DNA from: a bacterium
GTDB taxonomy: Bacteria; Sumerlaeota; Sumerlaeia; SLMS01; JAHLLQ01
Assembly (NCBI GenBank): GCA_020444065.1
Contig: JAHLLQ010000006.1
Span: 1-64,000 of the forward strand
Length of the DNA: 64,000 bases
Reading direction: 5' to 3'
Of the stretch, positions 18,269 through 27,500 are shown one piece after another. The number at the start of each line of letters is the position of its first letter. Within the stretch, counting starts at the first letter, position 1. The translations under genes were made by a program, and so were the position numbers. The notes beneath the pieces were generated by a model. The model worked only from the letters and a program-made list of their open reading frames with translations, was not told the DNA's origin and made no database searches.

Positions 18269-19717
18269 TTGACGAGAGCCGCCGCCAAATCGCGCGTCTT
18301 GCGATCGAAGGTTCGCGCCTTCATCACGCATCCGATCACGGATAACGTGGTTGCCTTCCTGATTGTCGCGTCGGTCGCGCTGCTCTTTGCCGAGCTCTTC
18401 ATCGCCGGCTACCAAATGGTCCACCTTGCGGGCGATATCATCACCGCGCTCTTCGTGATCGAACTCTCCATGCGGTTCTATTCCGCCTCGTCGAAGCGTT
18501 CCTTCTTCCGCCTGTACTGGCTCGACATCATCTCGGTGCTTCCACTTCTGCGGCCGTGGCGACTTCTTCGACTGTTCCGATTACTGAGGCTCTTCCGCGT
18601 CGGCCCGCTCTTGATGCGCAGCAATCGACGCATGGCCAGCGTTCTTCGCCAGGTTGTCGGCGAGCAGCTTCAGATCGTCATGCTCATTCTCGTTACTGTC
18701 GTCGGTGTCGCATTGGGTTTGCGTGGCGTCGAATCCGCCAATCCCGCCTTCGACAGCTTTGGCGAAACGCTTTGGTGGTCGATCTTCTCGATCATTGCCG
18801 GCGAACCGGGGGGAGAAATCCCGTCCACGTTCGCAGGCAAACTGCTGACCGTGATCATCATGGCGGCAGGGCTGACTGTTTTTGCACTCTTCACTGGTAC
18901 GGTCTCCGCCGTGATGGCGGATCGATTCCGAACAGGCCTAAGGAGCAATCTGATGAACCTGGACGATCTGAAGGATCATGTGATCATCTGCGGATGGAAT
19001 CGTTCCGCGCGCACTCTGCTGGAAGAACTCCGAAGCCCCCGCGGCGGCAAGGCGCGAAGCATTATTATCCTCGCAGAGCAGAAGCCCACTCTCAGCGAGG
19101 CTCACGAGAACGACCCCAGCATCTTCTTCATCGAAGGCGATTACACGCGCACGGACGTCCTCGAAAAGGCCGGCGTCGAGCGGGCCTCCCGCGCGATCCT
19201 CCTGGCGGACAAATCCATCGCCACGCGCTCCGACCAGGACCGCGATGCCCGGACGATTCTGGCTGCGATGATGATCGAGAAGGTTTCGCCCGGGATCTTC
19301 ACATGCGCTGAGCTGCTCTCGCGCGACAACATTCAGCACCTTCTCCTGGCCGGAATTGAAGAAGTCGTCATCGCCGACGACTACAGCGGCACACTGCTGG
19401 CCGCCAGTTCCCGCATTCGCGGCGTGACAGAGATCGCCGACGAGATCTTCAGCAGCCAGTACGGGAATCAGTTCTACAAGCGCGAAATCCCCTCGGCCTG
19501 GATCGACAAGTCGTTCCTGGAGGTCCAGAAGCTCGTCAAAGAGCAATACGACGCCCTGGCCGTGGCGGTGGAGCGCGCGGGCGGTTCGGGCCTGGAGGCC
19601 AATCTGCCGGGCGAGACGACCCTGCGGCACCGCACGGTGACCAATCCCCCAGCGGACTTCCGGCTGCACACCGGCGATTGGCTGATCACGATCGCGACGG
19701 AGGAGCCGAAGTGGTGA
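18269..19717 (+). CDS. Voltage-sensor-like cation channel with TrkA-N (RCK) domain; non-canonical filter
   Basis: A 482-residue protein starting at TTG with GGAG 6 nt upstream. Segments S1-S3 precede an arginine-rich S4 (RPWRLLRLFRLLRLFR, residues 95-110). A pore region with an S6 helix (about 190-215) follows. Where K+ channels have T-V-G-Y-G, this protein reads IIAGEPGG (175-182). The cytoplasmic part (about 235-482) is RCK: HVIICGWNRS is the Rossmann loop with Gly, and a TrkA-C-like tail follows. Overall it resembles Kch/Kv-like proteins, but ion selectivity cannot be assumed. It is probably co-transcribed with the upstream ClC gene. Confidence 0.85.
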   Translation: MTRAAAKSRVLRSKVRAFITHPITDNVVAFLIVASVALLFAELFIAGYQMVHLAGDIITALFVIELSMRFYSASSKRSFFRLYWLDIISVLPLLRPWRLLRLFRLLRLFRVGPLLMRSNRRMASVLRQVVGEQLQIVMLILVTVVGVALGLRGVESANPAFDSFGETLWWSIFSIIAGEPGGEIPSTFAGKLLTVIIMAAGLTVFALFTGTVSAVMADRFRTGLRSNLMNLDDLKDHVIICGWNRSARTLLEELRSPRGGKARSIIILAEQKPTLSEAHENDPSIFFIEGDYTRTDVLEKAGVERASRAILLADKSIATRSDQDRDARTILAAMMIEKVSPGIFTCAELLSRDNIQHLLLAGIEEVVIADDYSGTLLAASSRIRGVTEIADEIFSSQYGNQFYKREIPSAWIDKSFLEVQKLVKEQYDALAVAVERAGGSGLEANLPGETTLRHRTVTNPPADFRLHTGDWLITIATEEPKW

Positions 19718-19812
19718 GGCAATCCACCTCGCCTTCGCCGAAACTTCGCCCTTGAGCGTCTGCGCCCCCGGTGCTACATCCGGCTCCAGTTGCGTGCCGA
19801 AAGGATGTCCCC

Positions 19813-22137
19813 GTGAGCGTCGACGCCTCTGCCAGCCGATCCAATGACAAGCGCCCTATCGAGGCACTGATCGAGGAGTTTCTCCACCACCCCTCCGTCC
19901 GGCGGAATATTGCCCACGTGGAGCGCGTGCCCGCTCGCCCGGCGCGCACGGCGCCGTGGCCCGAGGCCGTCTCGCAGCCACTGCGCGATGCCTTGCTCGC
20001 CCGCGGGATCGCCCAGCCCTACACGCACCAGGCGCAGGTGATTGAGAACGCCATGGCAGGAAAGAACTCTGTCGTTGTCACGCCGACCGCGTCCGGCAAG
20101 ACGGTCTGCTACAACGTGCCCGTCCTGCAGAGCATCCTCGACGACACGAACGCCCGCGCCCTCTACTTCTACCCCACCAAGGCTCTCAGTCACGACCAGT
20201 ACCGAGAGCTCTACGAACTCTCGCAGGCCTGCGGGAAAGATATTCGCGTCTACACGTATGACGGCGACACGCCGCCGGCCACTCGACGATCGCTGCGCAA
20301 CGCCGGGCACATCGTGATGACGAATCCGGACATGCTGCACAGCGGCATTCTCCCCCACCACACGAATTGGATTCAGCTATTCGAAAACCTGCGCTACGTC
20401 GTCATCGACGAGTTGCACCAGTACCGGGGCGTCTTCGGCAGCCACCTGGCCAACGTGATGCGCCGCCTGAATCGCATCTGTGATTTCTACGGCTCGAAGC
20501 CGACCTTCATCTGCTCCTCAGCAACGATTGCCAACCCAGCGGAACTGGCGACGCAACTCACGCAGAAGGACTTCGCGCTGGTCGACGATTCCGGCGCGCC
20601 GACTGGCGAACGCGTCTTTGTTTTCTACAACCCGCCGGTCGTGAACAAGGAACTCAACATCCGCAAGTCCGTTCGGACAGAGGCCAGTCGCCTCGCTTCG
20701 CGCTTCATTGCGCGCGGGCACCAGACGATTGTCTTCGGATCGTCGCGCAACATGGTGGAGGTCATCACGACCTACCTGAAGCGCACGATGTCTCGCATGC
20801 ACCGCGATCCCGACAGAATCGCCGGCTATCGTTCGGGCTACTTGCCCCTCGAACGACGCCGCATCGAGCAGGGCTTGAAGAACGGTCACTTGCTCGGTGT
20901 TGTGTCGACGAACGCTCTTGAATTGGGGATCGACATCGGTGGGCTTGACGTCTCAATCATGGCCGGCTATCCGGGAACGATCGCCAGCGCCTGGCAACAA
21001 GCCGGCCGCGCCGGTCGAAAGGCCAGCACAGCCCTCTCCATCTACGTCGGCGGCAATTCCCCGATCGACCAGTTCCTGATGACGCATCCGGAGTTCTTCT
21101 TCGGGCGCTCGCCGGAGCAGGGCATCATCAATCCGGACAACCTGACGATCCTCGCGTCGCACTTGAAATGCGGTTCGTTCGAGCTCCCGTTCGAGCGCAC
21201 CGAAGCCTTCGGCGGTACGGATCCAAAGCCGATCCTGCAGTACTTGGAAGATCAGCACGTGCTGCGCCACAGCGGAAACCGCTGGCACTACTCGGAGGAC
21301 GCGTACCCGGCCGAAAACGTCAGCCTGCGGACAGGCGCGAACCAGAACTTCATTATTCTTGATACGGGCAACAACAACGAGGTTCTCGGCGAGGTCGACT
21401 ACAACGCCGCGCCATTTCTGATTCACGATCACGCGATCTACATTCACAATGCCGTGACGTACTACGTCGAGAAGTTGGAATGGGATCGCCGCACCTGCTA
21501 TGTGCGCCAGCGCCGCGTCGATTATTACACCGACGCCGAGGCGAGTTCGAACATCCAAGTGCTTTCCGTTGATGAAGAACTCATGGTCTCTGAATCAAAT
21601 AAGGTGCTCGAGGCAAAGCGCTTTGGCGACATCAGCGTCGCGACCGTGATCGCGCGTTTCAAGAAGGTGAAGTTCGAGACACACGAATCGATCGGTTATG
21701 GCCCAGTCAGCGTTCCACAACTCGAGATCCAAACCGAAGCAATGTGGTTCACATTCCGTCCGACGCTGCGTGCAGAACTGAAGAAGCGCGGCCACGATAT
21801 CGCCGCCGGGCTCAAGGGCCTGGCACATCTGCTGCGCAACACCGTCCCCATCTACGTGATGTGCGATCCGCGCGACATCGGTGTGACCGCAATGGTGCGA
21901 GCCCCGTACGATCAATTGCCGACGATCTACATCTGGGATCGATTCGCAGGCGGGATCGGCCTGGCGCGCAGACTCTTCACAATGGAAACGAAAGTGCTGA
22001 AGGCCGCCCGCGAGATGCTGAACGGCTGCACCTGCCAGGGCGGCTGCCCATCGTGCGTCGGTCCAATTCTCGAAGCAGGCGAAGGCGCACGCGAAGTGGC
22101 AGGCGTATTGCTCGAAGAATTGCTTTCGGAACGCTGA
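19813..22137 (+). CDS. MrfA/YprA-type DEAD/DEAH helicase
   Basis: A 774-residue superfamily 2 helicase. Motif I is TPTASGKTVC, motif II is DELH in VIDELHQYRGVFGSH, motif III is SSATIANP, and motif VI is QQAGRAGRK. A DUF1998-like C-terminus ends with four cysteines (CTCQGGCPSC), as in Bacillus MrfA, a 3'-5' helicase in mitomycin-C lesion repair. No mrfB-like exonuclease is next to it. GTG at 19813 is preferred because AAGGA lies 8 nt upstream. A GTG at 19771 would add 14 residues. Confidence 0.9.
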   Translation: MSVDASASRSNDKRPIEALIEEFLHHPSVRRNIAHVERVPARPARTAPWPEAVSQPLRDALLARGIAQPYTHQAQVIENAMAGKNSVVVTPTASGKTVCYNVPVLQSILDDTNARALYFYPTKALSHDQYRELYELSQACGKDIRVYTYDGDTPPATRRSLRNAGHIVMTNPDMLHSGILPHHTNWIQLFENLRYVVIDELHQYRGVFGSHLANVMRRLNRICDFYGSKPTFICSSATIANPAELATQLTQKDFALVDDSGAPTGERVFVFYNPPVVNKELNIRKSVRTEASRLASRFIARGHQTIVFGSSRNMVEVITTYLKRTMSRMHRDPDRIAGYRSGYLPLERRRIEQGLKNGHLLGVVSTNALELGIDIGGLDVSIMAGYPGTIASAWQQAGRAGRKASTALSIYVGGNSPIDQFLMTHPEFFFGRSPEQGIINPDNLTILASHLKCGSFELPFERTEAFGGTDPKPILQYLEDQHVLRHSGNRWHYSEDAYPAENVSLRTGANQNFIILDTGNNNEVLGEVDYNAAPFLIHDHAIYIHNAVTYYVEKLEWDRRTCYVRQRRVDYYTDAEASSNIQVLSVDEELMVSESNKVLEAKRFGDISVATVIARFKKVKFETHESIGYGPVSVPQLEIQTEAMWFTFRPTLRAELKKRGHDIAAGLKGLAHLLRNTVPIYVMCDPRDIGVTAMVRAPYDQLPTIYIWDRFAGGIGLARRLFTMETKVLKAAREMLNGCTCQGGCPSCVGPILEAGEGAREVAGVLLEELLSER

Positions 22138-22169
22138 AGTCTCGCTCAACACCACACAAGGATTCACAA

Positions 22170-23027
22170 ATGCGCAGTGAGAAATTCTCCGTCCCCATTT
22201 CCGGTGAAGGCTCCGTGCTGGTTCGTGCCGCGGTCGCCGAAGGAACGCCGCTGTTTCTGATGCATGGCGGCCCGGGAGGGACGGACTATCTGTTCCCATA
22301 CTTCGCCGTGCGGGCTGCCGAAGCGGGATACCGCGCCATCGGTATCTGCCAGCGCGGCACTCCGGGCTCGCCGAGCGATGGCCCCTTCACGGCCGATGCC
22401 AATATCGAAGACATGGAGGCCGTGCGCCAGTATCTCGGAGCAGAGCGAATCGGCGTGCTCGGACATTCCTGGGGTGGTGTGCTCTCCACCTTCTATTCCT
22501 CGCGCCACCCGGAACGCGTGGAACGCCTCACACTCATCTGCCCGATCGGTCCGCGAAAAGGCTGGCTCGTAGGATTCCGCAAACGCGTCGAACAACGCCT
22601 CTCCGCCGCGGAAAGCGCTCGCGTGCGCCAGTTGAAGGAGCAGGCGGATGCGGCCCCGACACCCGAAGAACGCGGACGCCTGATGGCCGAGCGTTCCAAT
22701 ATCATGGTGCACACCTACTACGCGCCACTTCACCGCGAAGGGAAACCCGGGCTCGCGAATCTGACATGGGAAGTCTATGAATCGGTGATGGCGTCGGTCG
22801 AAGATTGGTACAACAACACCGATTGGGAACTCGGATTGGATGGACTCGACTGCCCGATCACAATCATCCACGGCGAACAGGATGTGGTCCCGCCATCCGT
22901 GCCACGCGACTACGCGAACCTGTTCCCCACCGCACATTTCATCGCTATGAAGACTGCGGGGCATTTCCCCTGGCTGGAAGAACCGGAGGAGTTCAACGCG
23001 CACCTTGAGGTCGCATTGGCGGACTGA
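22170..23027 (+). CDS. Alpha/beta hydrolase, proline-iminopeptidase-like
   Basis: A 285-residue cytoplasmic hydrolase. HGGPGG supplies the oxyanion loop typical of prolyl aminopeptidases, GHSWGG the nucleophile elbow (Ser), HGEQDVV the acidic residue, and KTAGHFPWLEEP the catalytic histidine. AAGGA precedes the ATG by 8 nt. The longest frame starts far upstream inside the helicase gene and is not used. The substrate is uncertain because this family includes peptidases, lactonases and C-C hydrolases. Confidence 0.88.
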   Translation: MRSEKFSVPISGEGSVLVRAAVAEGTPLFLMHGGPGGTDYLFPYFAVRAAEAGYRAIGICQRGTPGSPSDGPFTADANIEDMEAVRQYLGAERIGVLGHSWGGVLSTFYSSRHPERVERLTLICPIGPRKGWLVGFRKRVEQRLSAAESARVRQLKEQADAAPTPEERGRLMAERSNIMVHTYYAPLHREGKPGLANLTWEVYESVMASVEDWYNNTDWELGLDGLDCPITIIHGEQDVVPPSVPRDYANLFPTAHFIAMKTAGHFPWLEEPEEFNAHLEVALAD

Positions 23028-23039
23028 AGCGGAGGCGCG

Positions 23040-23402
23040 TCACTCCCAAGACCACGAAGTCAACTCGCACGTGCCGTCCAGCTTCTTCCAGACGATCGCA
23101 GACGCAGTCCTCTCCTTGCCGGAATCCTCCACTCGCAGAGTCAGCCGATAGTTGACCCCGGCCACAACTTGCATCTGGGCCGCCAGAACTTCCTGGAATT
23201 CCAACGCCTCTCCCGATTCCTCTGCGCGAAGAGAAACCGCCTTCGTGGCAACCTCTTCCACTTCAGCGTTAATGACATCAGCCTTCGACCACGCACCCAC
23301 CATCTGAGTGGCAGGCTCCTCTGTCGCTGACCTCTCTGTGCGACATCCGCCCAGAAGCGCAACTGCGCCAACCAATAGCACAATTCCCACAAATCGATTC
23401 AT
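23040..23402 (-). CDS. Cystatin-like lipoprotein
   Basis: A 120-residue protein with a lipoprotein signal peptide and lipobox LGGC (Cys20). The mature part looks like a cystatin fold: an early glycine in VGAWSKADV (about residue 36), a helix with EEVATKAV, the central hairpin motif QVVAG at 78-82 (cystatin QxVxG), and a late Trp-containing segment (LTSWSW). Cystatins inhibit papain-like cysteine proteases by inserting these loops. Inhibitory activity here is inference. GGAGG lies 8 nt before the ATG. The gene is convergent with the preceding hydrolase. Confidence 0.75.
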   Translation of the reverse strand: MNRFVGIVLLVGAVALLGGCRTERSATEEPATQMVGAWSKADVINAEVEEVATKAVSLRAEESGEALEFQEVLAAQMQVVAGVNYRLTLRVEDSGKERTASAIVWKKLDGTCELTSWSWE

Positions 23403-23710
23403 CTCGCTGATCCTCCAAGGCCCAGAATCGCCGCAGACTATCCAGGTCAATTCCCCACGCCCGTGCCCGTGGAATCAACGGCATTCATCGCGCAAATGGG
23501 CGGGACCTTGATTTTGATCTCACTCAGCGACATTGCAGTGCGGGAATATTCGGGACGGAGAGGTGAACTGCTGGCAACCGACGTTCGAGTTGACCCGCCC
23601 ATCTCTTTGATTTTAGCTGTATATGCGCTCACCAGTATCCACTGTTTTCTCACGGGGAGGATCTCAGTCTACTCTGTATGAGTGAGCATTACCAACGGAG
23701 GAAGGGAACC
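23403..23710. other. Divergent intergenic region
   Basis: About 300 bp separate the cystatin-like gene (minus) from the secreted gene (plus). Short open frames on both strands have no ribosome-binding site or recognisable product. A TTGACC at about 23592 is a possible -35 box, but no convincing -10 is found at the right spacing. Promoters for both neighbours should lie here. Confidence 0.4.
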
Positions 23711-25705
23711 ATGAAGCACATTCTGTGCGCTATTCTTGGAAGTGTTCTGCTGTGTCTGCTGGTCTCGCCGAGCTACGCCGATGTCGGCGATGCCGTCGAC
23801 AACACCGATCTCGTTTGGGGAGACAGCGTCGCCTCGATCTCGCCCTGGTTTTCCCAAACCGCCTACACGCACGATGGCGTGGATGCCGCTCGCAGTGGCG
23901 CAGTCGGCAACGTCCAGCAATCCGATCTCACGACTGTGGTACAAGGTCCCGGAACCTTGAGTTTCTGGTGGAAGGTTTCTTCCCAGAACGATTCGGGAGC
24001 CGGCCGGTACGATATTCTGTACTTCTGGTACGACAATTCCGTCGGCATGACAATGATCTTCGGCGATGTGGACTGGGAACAGAAGGTCATCGAGATCCCT
24101 GAAGGGACGCACACGCTGAACTGGAGCTACGCCAAAGACATCGGCGGCTCCGCAGGTCTCGATGCCGCATTTCTCGATCAGGTCACCTGGTCGACCGGAG
24201 GATCGGACACCACGCCTCCGGAGAACGTCTCCGGCTTCAACGCGCAACCCGGCGATGGCCAAGTGACTCTTCTCTGGACCAATCCCGTAGACGATTTTGC
24301 CGGCACAAGAATTCAGCGCCGCACGGATGATTTCCCAGCAGACGAGAATGATGGTGACAATATCTACGACGGCACGGGGACGCAGTACGTCGATTCGGGC
24401 CTTGTGAATGGCACGACCTTCTACTACACGGCATTCAGTTACGACGGCGTGCCGAACTATGCGGGTGGCGTTCAGGCCAGCGCTTCTCCACGAGTTCCGC
24501 CGACTCCGGTCCCAGGAGATGTCGTGACTTCCATCTGGAGCAAAGTGTTCGATGGAGGAGGCGGCGACGATCACGGACGAAGTCTAGCCATCGACAGCCA
24601 GGGCAACCTCATCGTCGGTGGGCAATTGAAACAGGAGTTCTCTGCATCTGGCATTGATGCTTATGCCGCCAAATACGACCCGACGGGTGAGAATGTCCTT
24701 TGGTCGAATACCTACACGACCGGCGTCAATTCTGACCAGGAATTGTACCGCGGAGTTTGCGTGGACAGTCATGACAACATGATCCTGGTCGGCCAGAAAG
24801 CGGCTTCTGAAGCAGCCCTCCTGATTAGGAAGTTTTCAGCCGATGGCCAGACCTTGCTTTGGGAGCACGACTACGCAGTCGGGGCCTGGAATTATGGGCG
24901 AGGCGTGGCTGTTGATGGAAGCGACAACATCTATGTCTGCGGATACGAGTTCGGCGGTTGGGATGATCGGAGGGGACAATGGGTCATTCTGAAATACGAT
25001 CCGGATGGAAATCTCGCTACGGGATTCCCGATGCACTACAACTACTCGACGGAATTCGATTACAAGGACATCGCGCTCGACATCGCAGTCGATACGGCAG
25101 GCAACATGACAGTCGTCGGCTATCGCGGCAATGTGCCGGCCGAAAATCTTGACTGGCACGTCCGGAAGTACAGCGCCGCCGGGACCCTGATGTGGGAAAG
25201 CACGTATGCTCCGAATCCAAACACGGGAGACGATATCGCGTGGGCGGTGGTTCTTGACGAGGCGGGCGACGCCTATGTTTCCGGCTATACCCATAACGGG
25301 AACGATCTGGACATACTGGTCATGAAATACGCGTCCGGAGATGGAAAATCCCCTGGCCGCGAAGCCTCTCCACTCTGGACCAAGACGATTGCCCATCCAG
25401 CCGCTAAGACCGACCAGTCCCTCACTCTCGCGCTGGTAAGCGAAGAGACTCTGCTGGTCGGAGGGTACATCACAGATGAGAACGACGTGGCGCAGTCGGC
25501 GCTTTACCGCTTTGATACCGTCGAAGGCATTCTGCTTGGCGAACAGGTCATGGACCTGACGGTTCCCAATCTCATTCGTTGGCTTGACTACCGCGATGGG
25601 ATCCTCGGGACGGCAGGATCTTTCGGCAACGGAACAGACTACGACATTCTGATTTCAACCTCTACTCTCAGAGAGCCTCCCGTGAGCGGATGGATGATGA
25701 AGTAG
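23711..25705 (+). CDS. Secreted protein with fibronectin-III-like domain and SBBP-type propeller
   Basis: A 664-residue protein with a signal peptide ending near SPSYA and a strong GGAGGAAGGG ribosome-binding site. A lectin/jelly-roll-like segment (about 25-165) is followed by a fibronectin-III-like domain (NVSGFNAQPGDGQVTLLW, about 175-265). From about 285 onward come repeats with the pattern GRSLAID..GNLIVGG and GVAVDGSDNIYVCGY, as in SBBP/NHL-like beta-propellers. It is probably exported and has a binding or structural role; no catalytic motif is seen. A hairpin that may end transcription lies 25 bp downstream. Confidence 0.8.
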   Translation: MKHILCAILGSVLLCLLVSPSYADVGDAVDNTDLVWGDSVASISPWFSQTAYTHDGVDAARSGAVGNVQQSDLTTVVQGPGTLSFWWKVSSQNDSGAGRYDILYFWYDNSVGMTMIFGDVDWEQKVIEIPEGTHTLNWSYAKDIGGSAGLDAAFLDQVTWSTGGSDTTPPENVSGFNAQPGDGQVTLLWTNPVDDFAGTRIQRRTDDFPADENDGDNIYDGTGTQYVDSGLVNGTTFYYTAFSYDGVPNYAGGVQASASPRVPPTPVPGDVVTSIWSKVFDGGGGDDHGRSLAIDSQGNLIVGGQLKQEFSASGIDAYAAKYDPTGENVLWSNTYTTGVNSDQELYRGVCVDSHDNMILVGQKAASEAALLIRKFSADGQTLLWEHDYAVGAWNYGRGVAVDGSDNIYVCGYEFGGWDDRRGQWVILKYDPDGNLATGFPMHYNYSTEFDYKDIALDIAVDTAGNMTVVGYRGNVPAENLDWHVRKYSAAGTLMWESTYAPNPNTGDDIAWAVVLDEAGDAYVSGYTHNGNDLDILVMKYASGDGKSPGREASPLWTKTIAHPAAKTDQSLTLALVSEETLLVGGYITDENDVAQSALYRFDTVEGILLGEQVMDLTVPNLIRWLDYRDGILGTAGSFGNGTDYDILISTSTLREPPVSGWMMK

Positions 25706-25730
25706 CACTACCCGAAAACCAAAGACGTTC

Positions 25731-25758
25731 GCTGGCGGCCTCAACAGGGGCCGCCAGC
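25731..25758. terminator. Strong hairpin after the propeller gene
   Basis: A 10-bp perfect stem (GCTGGCGGCC / GGCCGCCAGC) closes an 8-nt loop and is followed by TTCAT rather than a long T-run. It may terminate transcription or stabilise the mRNA end. Confidence 0.5.
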
Positions 25759-25855
25759 TTCATGAGGAGTATCCATTGCGCGCATGGGACGAGGTTGCGA
25801 CGATATTGACGCATTCGGGAAGATGCGCCGCCGGCGCGCGAAGGAGAGAAACAGG

Positions 25856-27283
25856 ATGTCTGCAGCCTCGCCAACGATAGTGCGCAGTCTCCTCGCGCTT
25901 CCCGCGTTTGTGATCTTTGTTGCCAGCGCGTACGCCCAAGCCGAAAGCATCGCGGATGTCCACGATTACGATGCAATCGTTTATGTCGATCCATCTGCGC
26001 CAGATCCAGGCAATGGAAGTTCGCCGGAGAAACCGTTGCATTCCTGGATAGATGTGCGATTCCAACCCGCAACAGCTTATCTGCAAAAGCGCGGCACACG
26101 GGATCGACTCGAAGCATCAATCACCGTCAATGGAACGAACATCCTCCTCGGTGCGTACGGCGATGAAACCGCTCCTCGTCCCGAGATTCACGCGAATGTC
26201 CCCGGTGCGCATGCCTTTGATTTCCGAGGCGCTGGATCCACTATCCGCGATTTGCGAATTACCTCGTCCGAGGCCACCAGCCTGATCAGATTCGCTTCCT
26301 GGAACCACGCAGAAGACGGAACGGTCTACAATTGTGAGTTGCTTGGCCAGGGCACCGATGAAAGCCCCACCTGGGCCGTACGAGTCTTCGCGAATGGCGC
26401 GCGGATTCTGAGCACGAGGATCCAATATACAAAGGACGATGGGATATTCGTCCAGAACGCCGCCAATGTGGAGATCGCCAACTGTCACATTTCTGCGGTC
26501 AATCAAGCGTGGCTACAGGAAGGAGTGAGCCCCAGGAATGGGAAGCCTTGGACCGAGGAAATCAACTCGCCGGGCGATGGGATTCAACTGGATGGCGCCA
26601 TCGATGGCTTCCACATACACCACAACACTATCGATCGGACCGACACGCAAAACAAGTTCTGTATCATCGCCAACGCTCGCACTCCGGGTGTCACTGGTGT
26701 GATCGAGAACAATCACATCTTGTTTCATGATGGTGTGGCTGGCATCTATGCCGCGCAGTTTTCTGCGGAACCAATGGACTTTCGCATTCTGATTCGGAGC
26801 AATCTCTTTGAATCGAGCGGAGGCGGTGCCGCTGTCTATGCGCATGCTGCGCGGACCGTGTTCTCCACAAATATCTTCGAGAACCCGGATGCCGGGATCT
26901 TGCTCGTGACTCCGGCGGCGACCTCCGAAATTCACCACAACACATTTCACGGAATCTCAAACGTCGCCATTCGCGGCGATCAGACGACCATGAACATCTC
27001 CAACAACATCTTCGATCTGGCAGACGGGGCGAAATCCGTCAGCACCATGCGTGGAGATACTCGGATGACGCACAACCTCTTCACAGAGGCTGAAAGCGCG
27101 CTGGGCAGTCATCCCATCATCGGCGAGCCACGCTTCACCAATCCCACAGACCACAACTACACGCCCGGCGCCGGCTCCCCGGCCATCGAGGCTGGAATAC
27201 CCATCGAAGGCCTGACCAAAGATGCCCGAGGCCAAGCCTATATCGGCGAGCCCGATGTTGGTGCGTTCGAATCTGCGAATTAG
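25856..27283 (+). CDS. Secreted right-handed parallel beta-helix protein
   Basis: A 475-residue protein with signal peptide (about 1-27, ending ASAYAQA) and AAGGAGAG upstream of the ATG. A DUF1565-like start (YVDPSAPDPGNGSSPEKPLHSW) leads into repeated beta-helix rungs of the form GIFVQNAANVEIANCHIS and IENNHILFHDGVAGIYA. A closing segment, PAIEAGIP...GEPDVGAFE, is typical of secreted pectate-lyase-fold proteins. Such proteins bind or cleave polysaccharides. Catalytic residues cannot be assigned. The gene ends 7 bp before a defective tRNA-Leu copy. Confidence 0.85.
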   Translation: MSAASPTIVRSLLALPAFVIFVASAYAQAESIADVHDYDAIVYVDPSAPDPGNGSSPEKPLHSWIDVRFQPATAYLQKRGTRDRLEASITVNGTNILLGAYGDETAPRPEIHANVPGAHAFDFRGAGSTIRDLRITSSEATSLIRFASWNHAEDGTVYNCELLGQGTDESPTWAVRVFANGARILSTRIQYTKDDGIFVQNAANVEIANCHISAVNQAWLQEGVSPRNGKPWTEEINSPGDGIQLDGAIDGFHIHHNTIDRTDTQNKFCIIANARTPGVTGVIENNHILFHDGVAGIYAAQFSAEPMDFRILIRSNLFESSGGGAAVYAHAARTVFSTNIFENPDAGILLVTPAATSEIHHNTFHGISNVAIRGDQTTMNISNNIFDLADGAKSVSTMRGDTRMTHNLFTEAESALGSHPIIGEPRFTNPTDHNYTPGAGSPAIEAGIPIEGLTKDARGQAYIGEPDVGAFESAN

Positions 27284-27290
27284 GGAAACC

Positions 27291-27356
27291 TGGTGCCAGG
27301 GGGGGACTTGAACCCTCACGCCCTTACGGACTGCGGATGTTAAGCCCGCTGCGCCT
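27291..27356 (-). pseudogene. Defective tRNA-Leu(TAA) copy lacking the D arm
   Basis: The sequence matches the intact tRNA-Leu(TAA) at 30374-30460 over about 66 nt in the same orientation. Shared parts are the 3' CCA, acceptor 3' strand, T arm, variable arm (CGGACTGCGG region) and anticodon loop CTTAACA. The remaining 5' side passes directly from a CCAGG acceptor-like stretch into GCGCAGCGGG, so the D arm is missing. It cannot fold as a normal tRNA. It probably records duplication or integration at the tRNA gene. Confidence 0.85.
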
Positions 27357-27500
27357 GGGACGAACAAGCTGAACGGAGTCAGTCTTCCGTGGAGGGGGCT
27401 GGGTCTAACCCATTCAGTCCCACAGGTTGCGTTTTTCTCTTTCTTTCGGCCTGCCGAAGAGACACAATGCGGCTCAGGAAAAATAAGAGGAGGATTTCGA

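Noticed and set aside
23451-23710. Promoter search upstream of the propeller gene (TTGACC at about 23592)
   Set aside because: No acceptable -10 hexamer at 16-18 bp spacing; reported only as an intergenic note.
27355-27424. Second tRNA-like remnant (T-arm-like GCTGGGTCTAACCC and 3' GTCCCACA) on the plus strand beside the defective tRNA-Leu
   Set aside because: A 5/7 acceptor pairing can be drawn, but no anticodon arm or D arm is convincing and the 3' end lacks CCA; not enough for a call.
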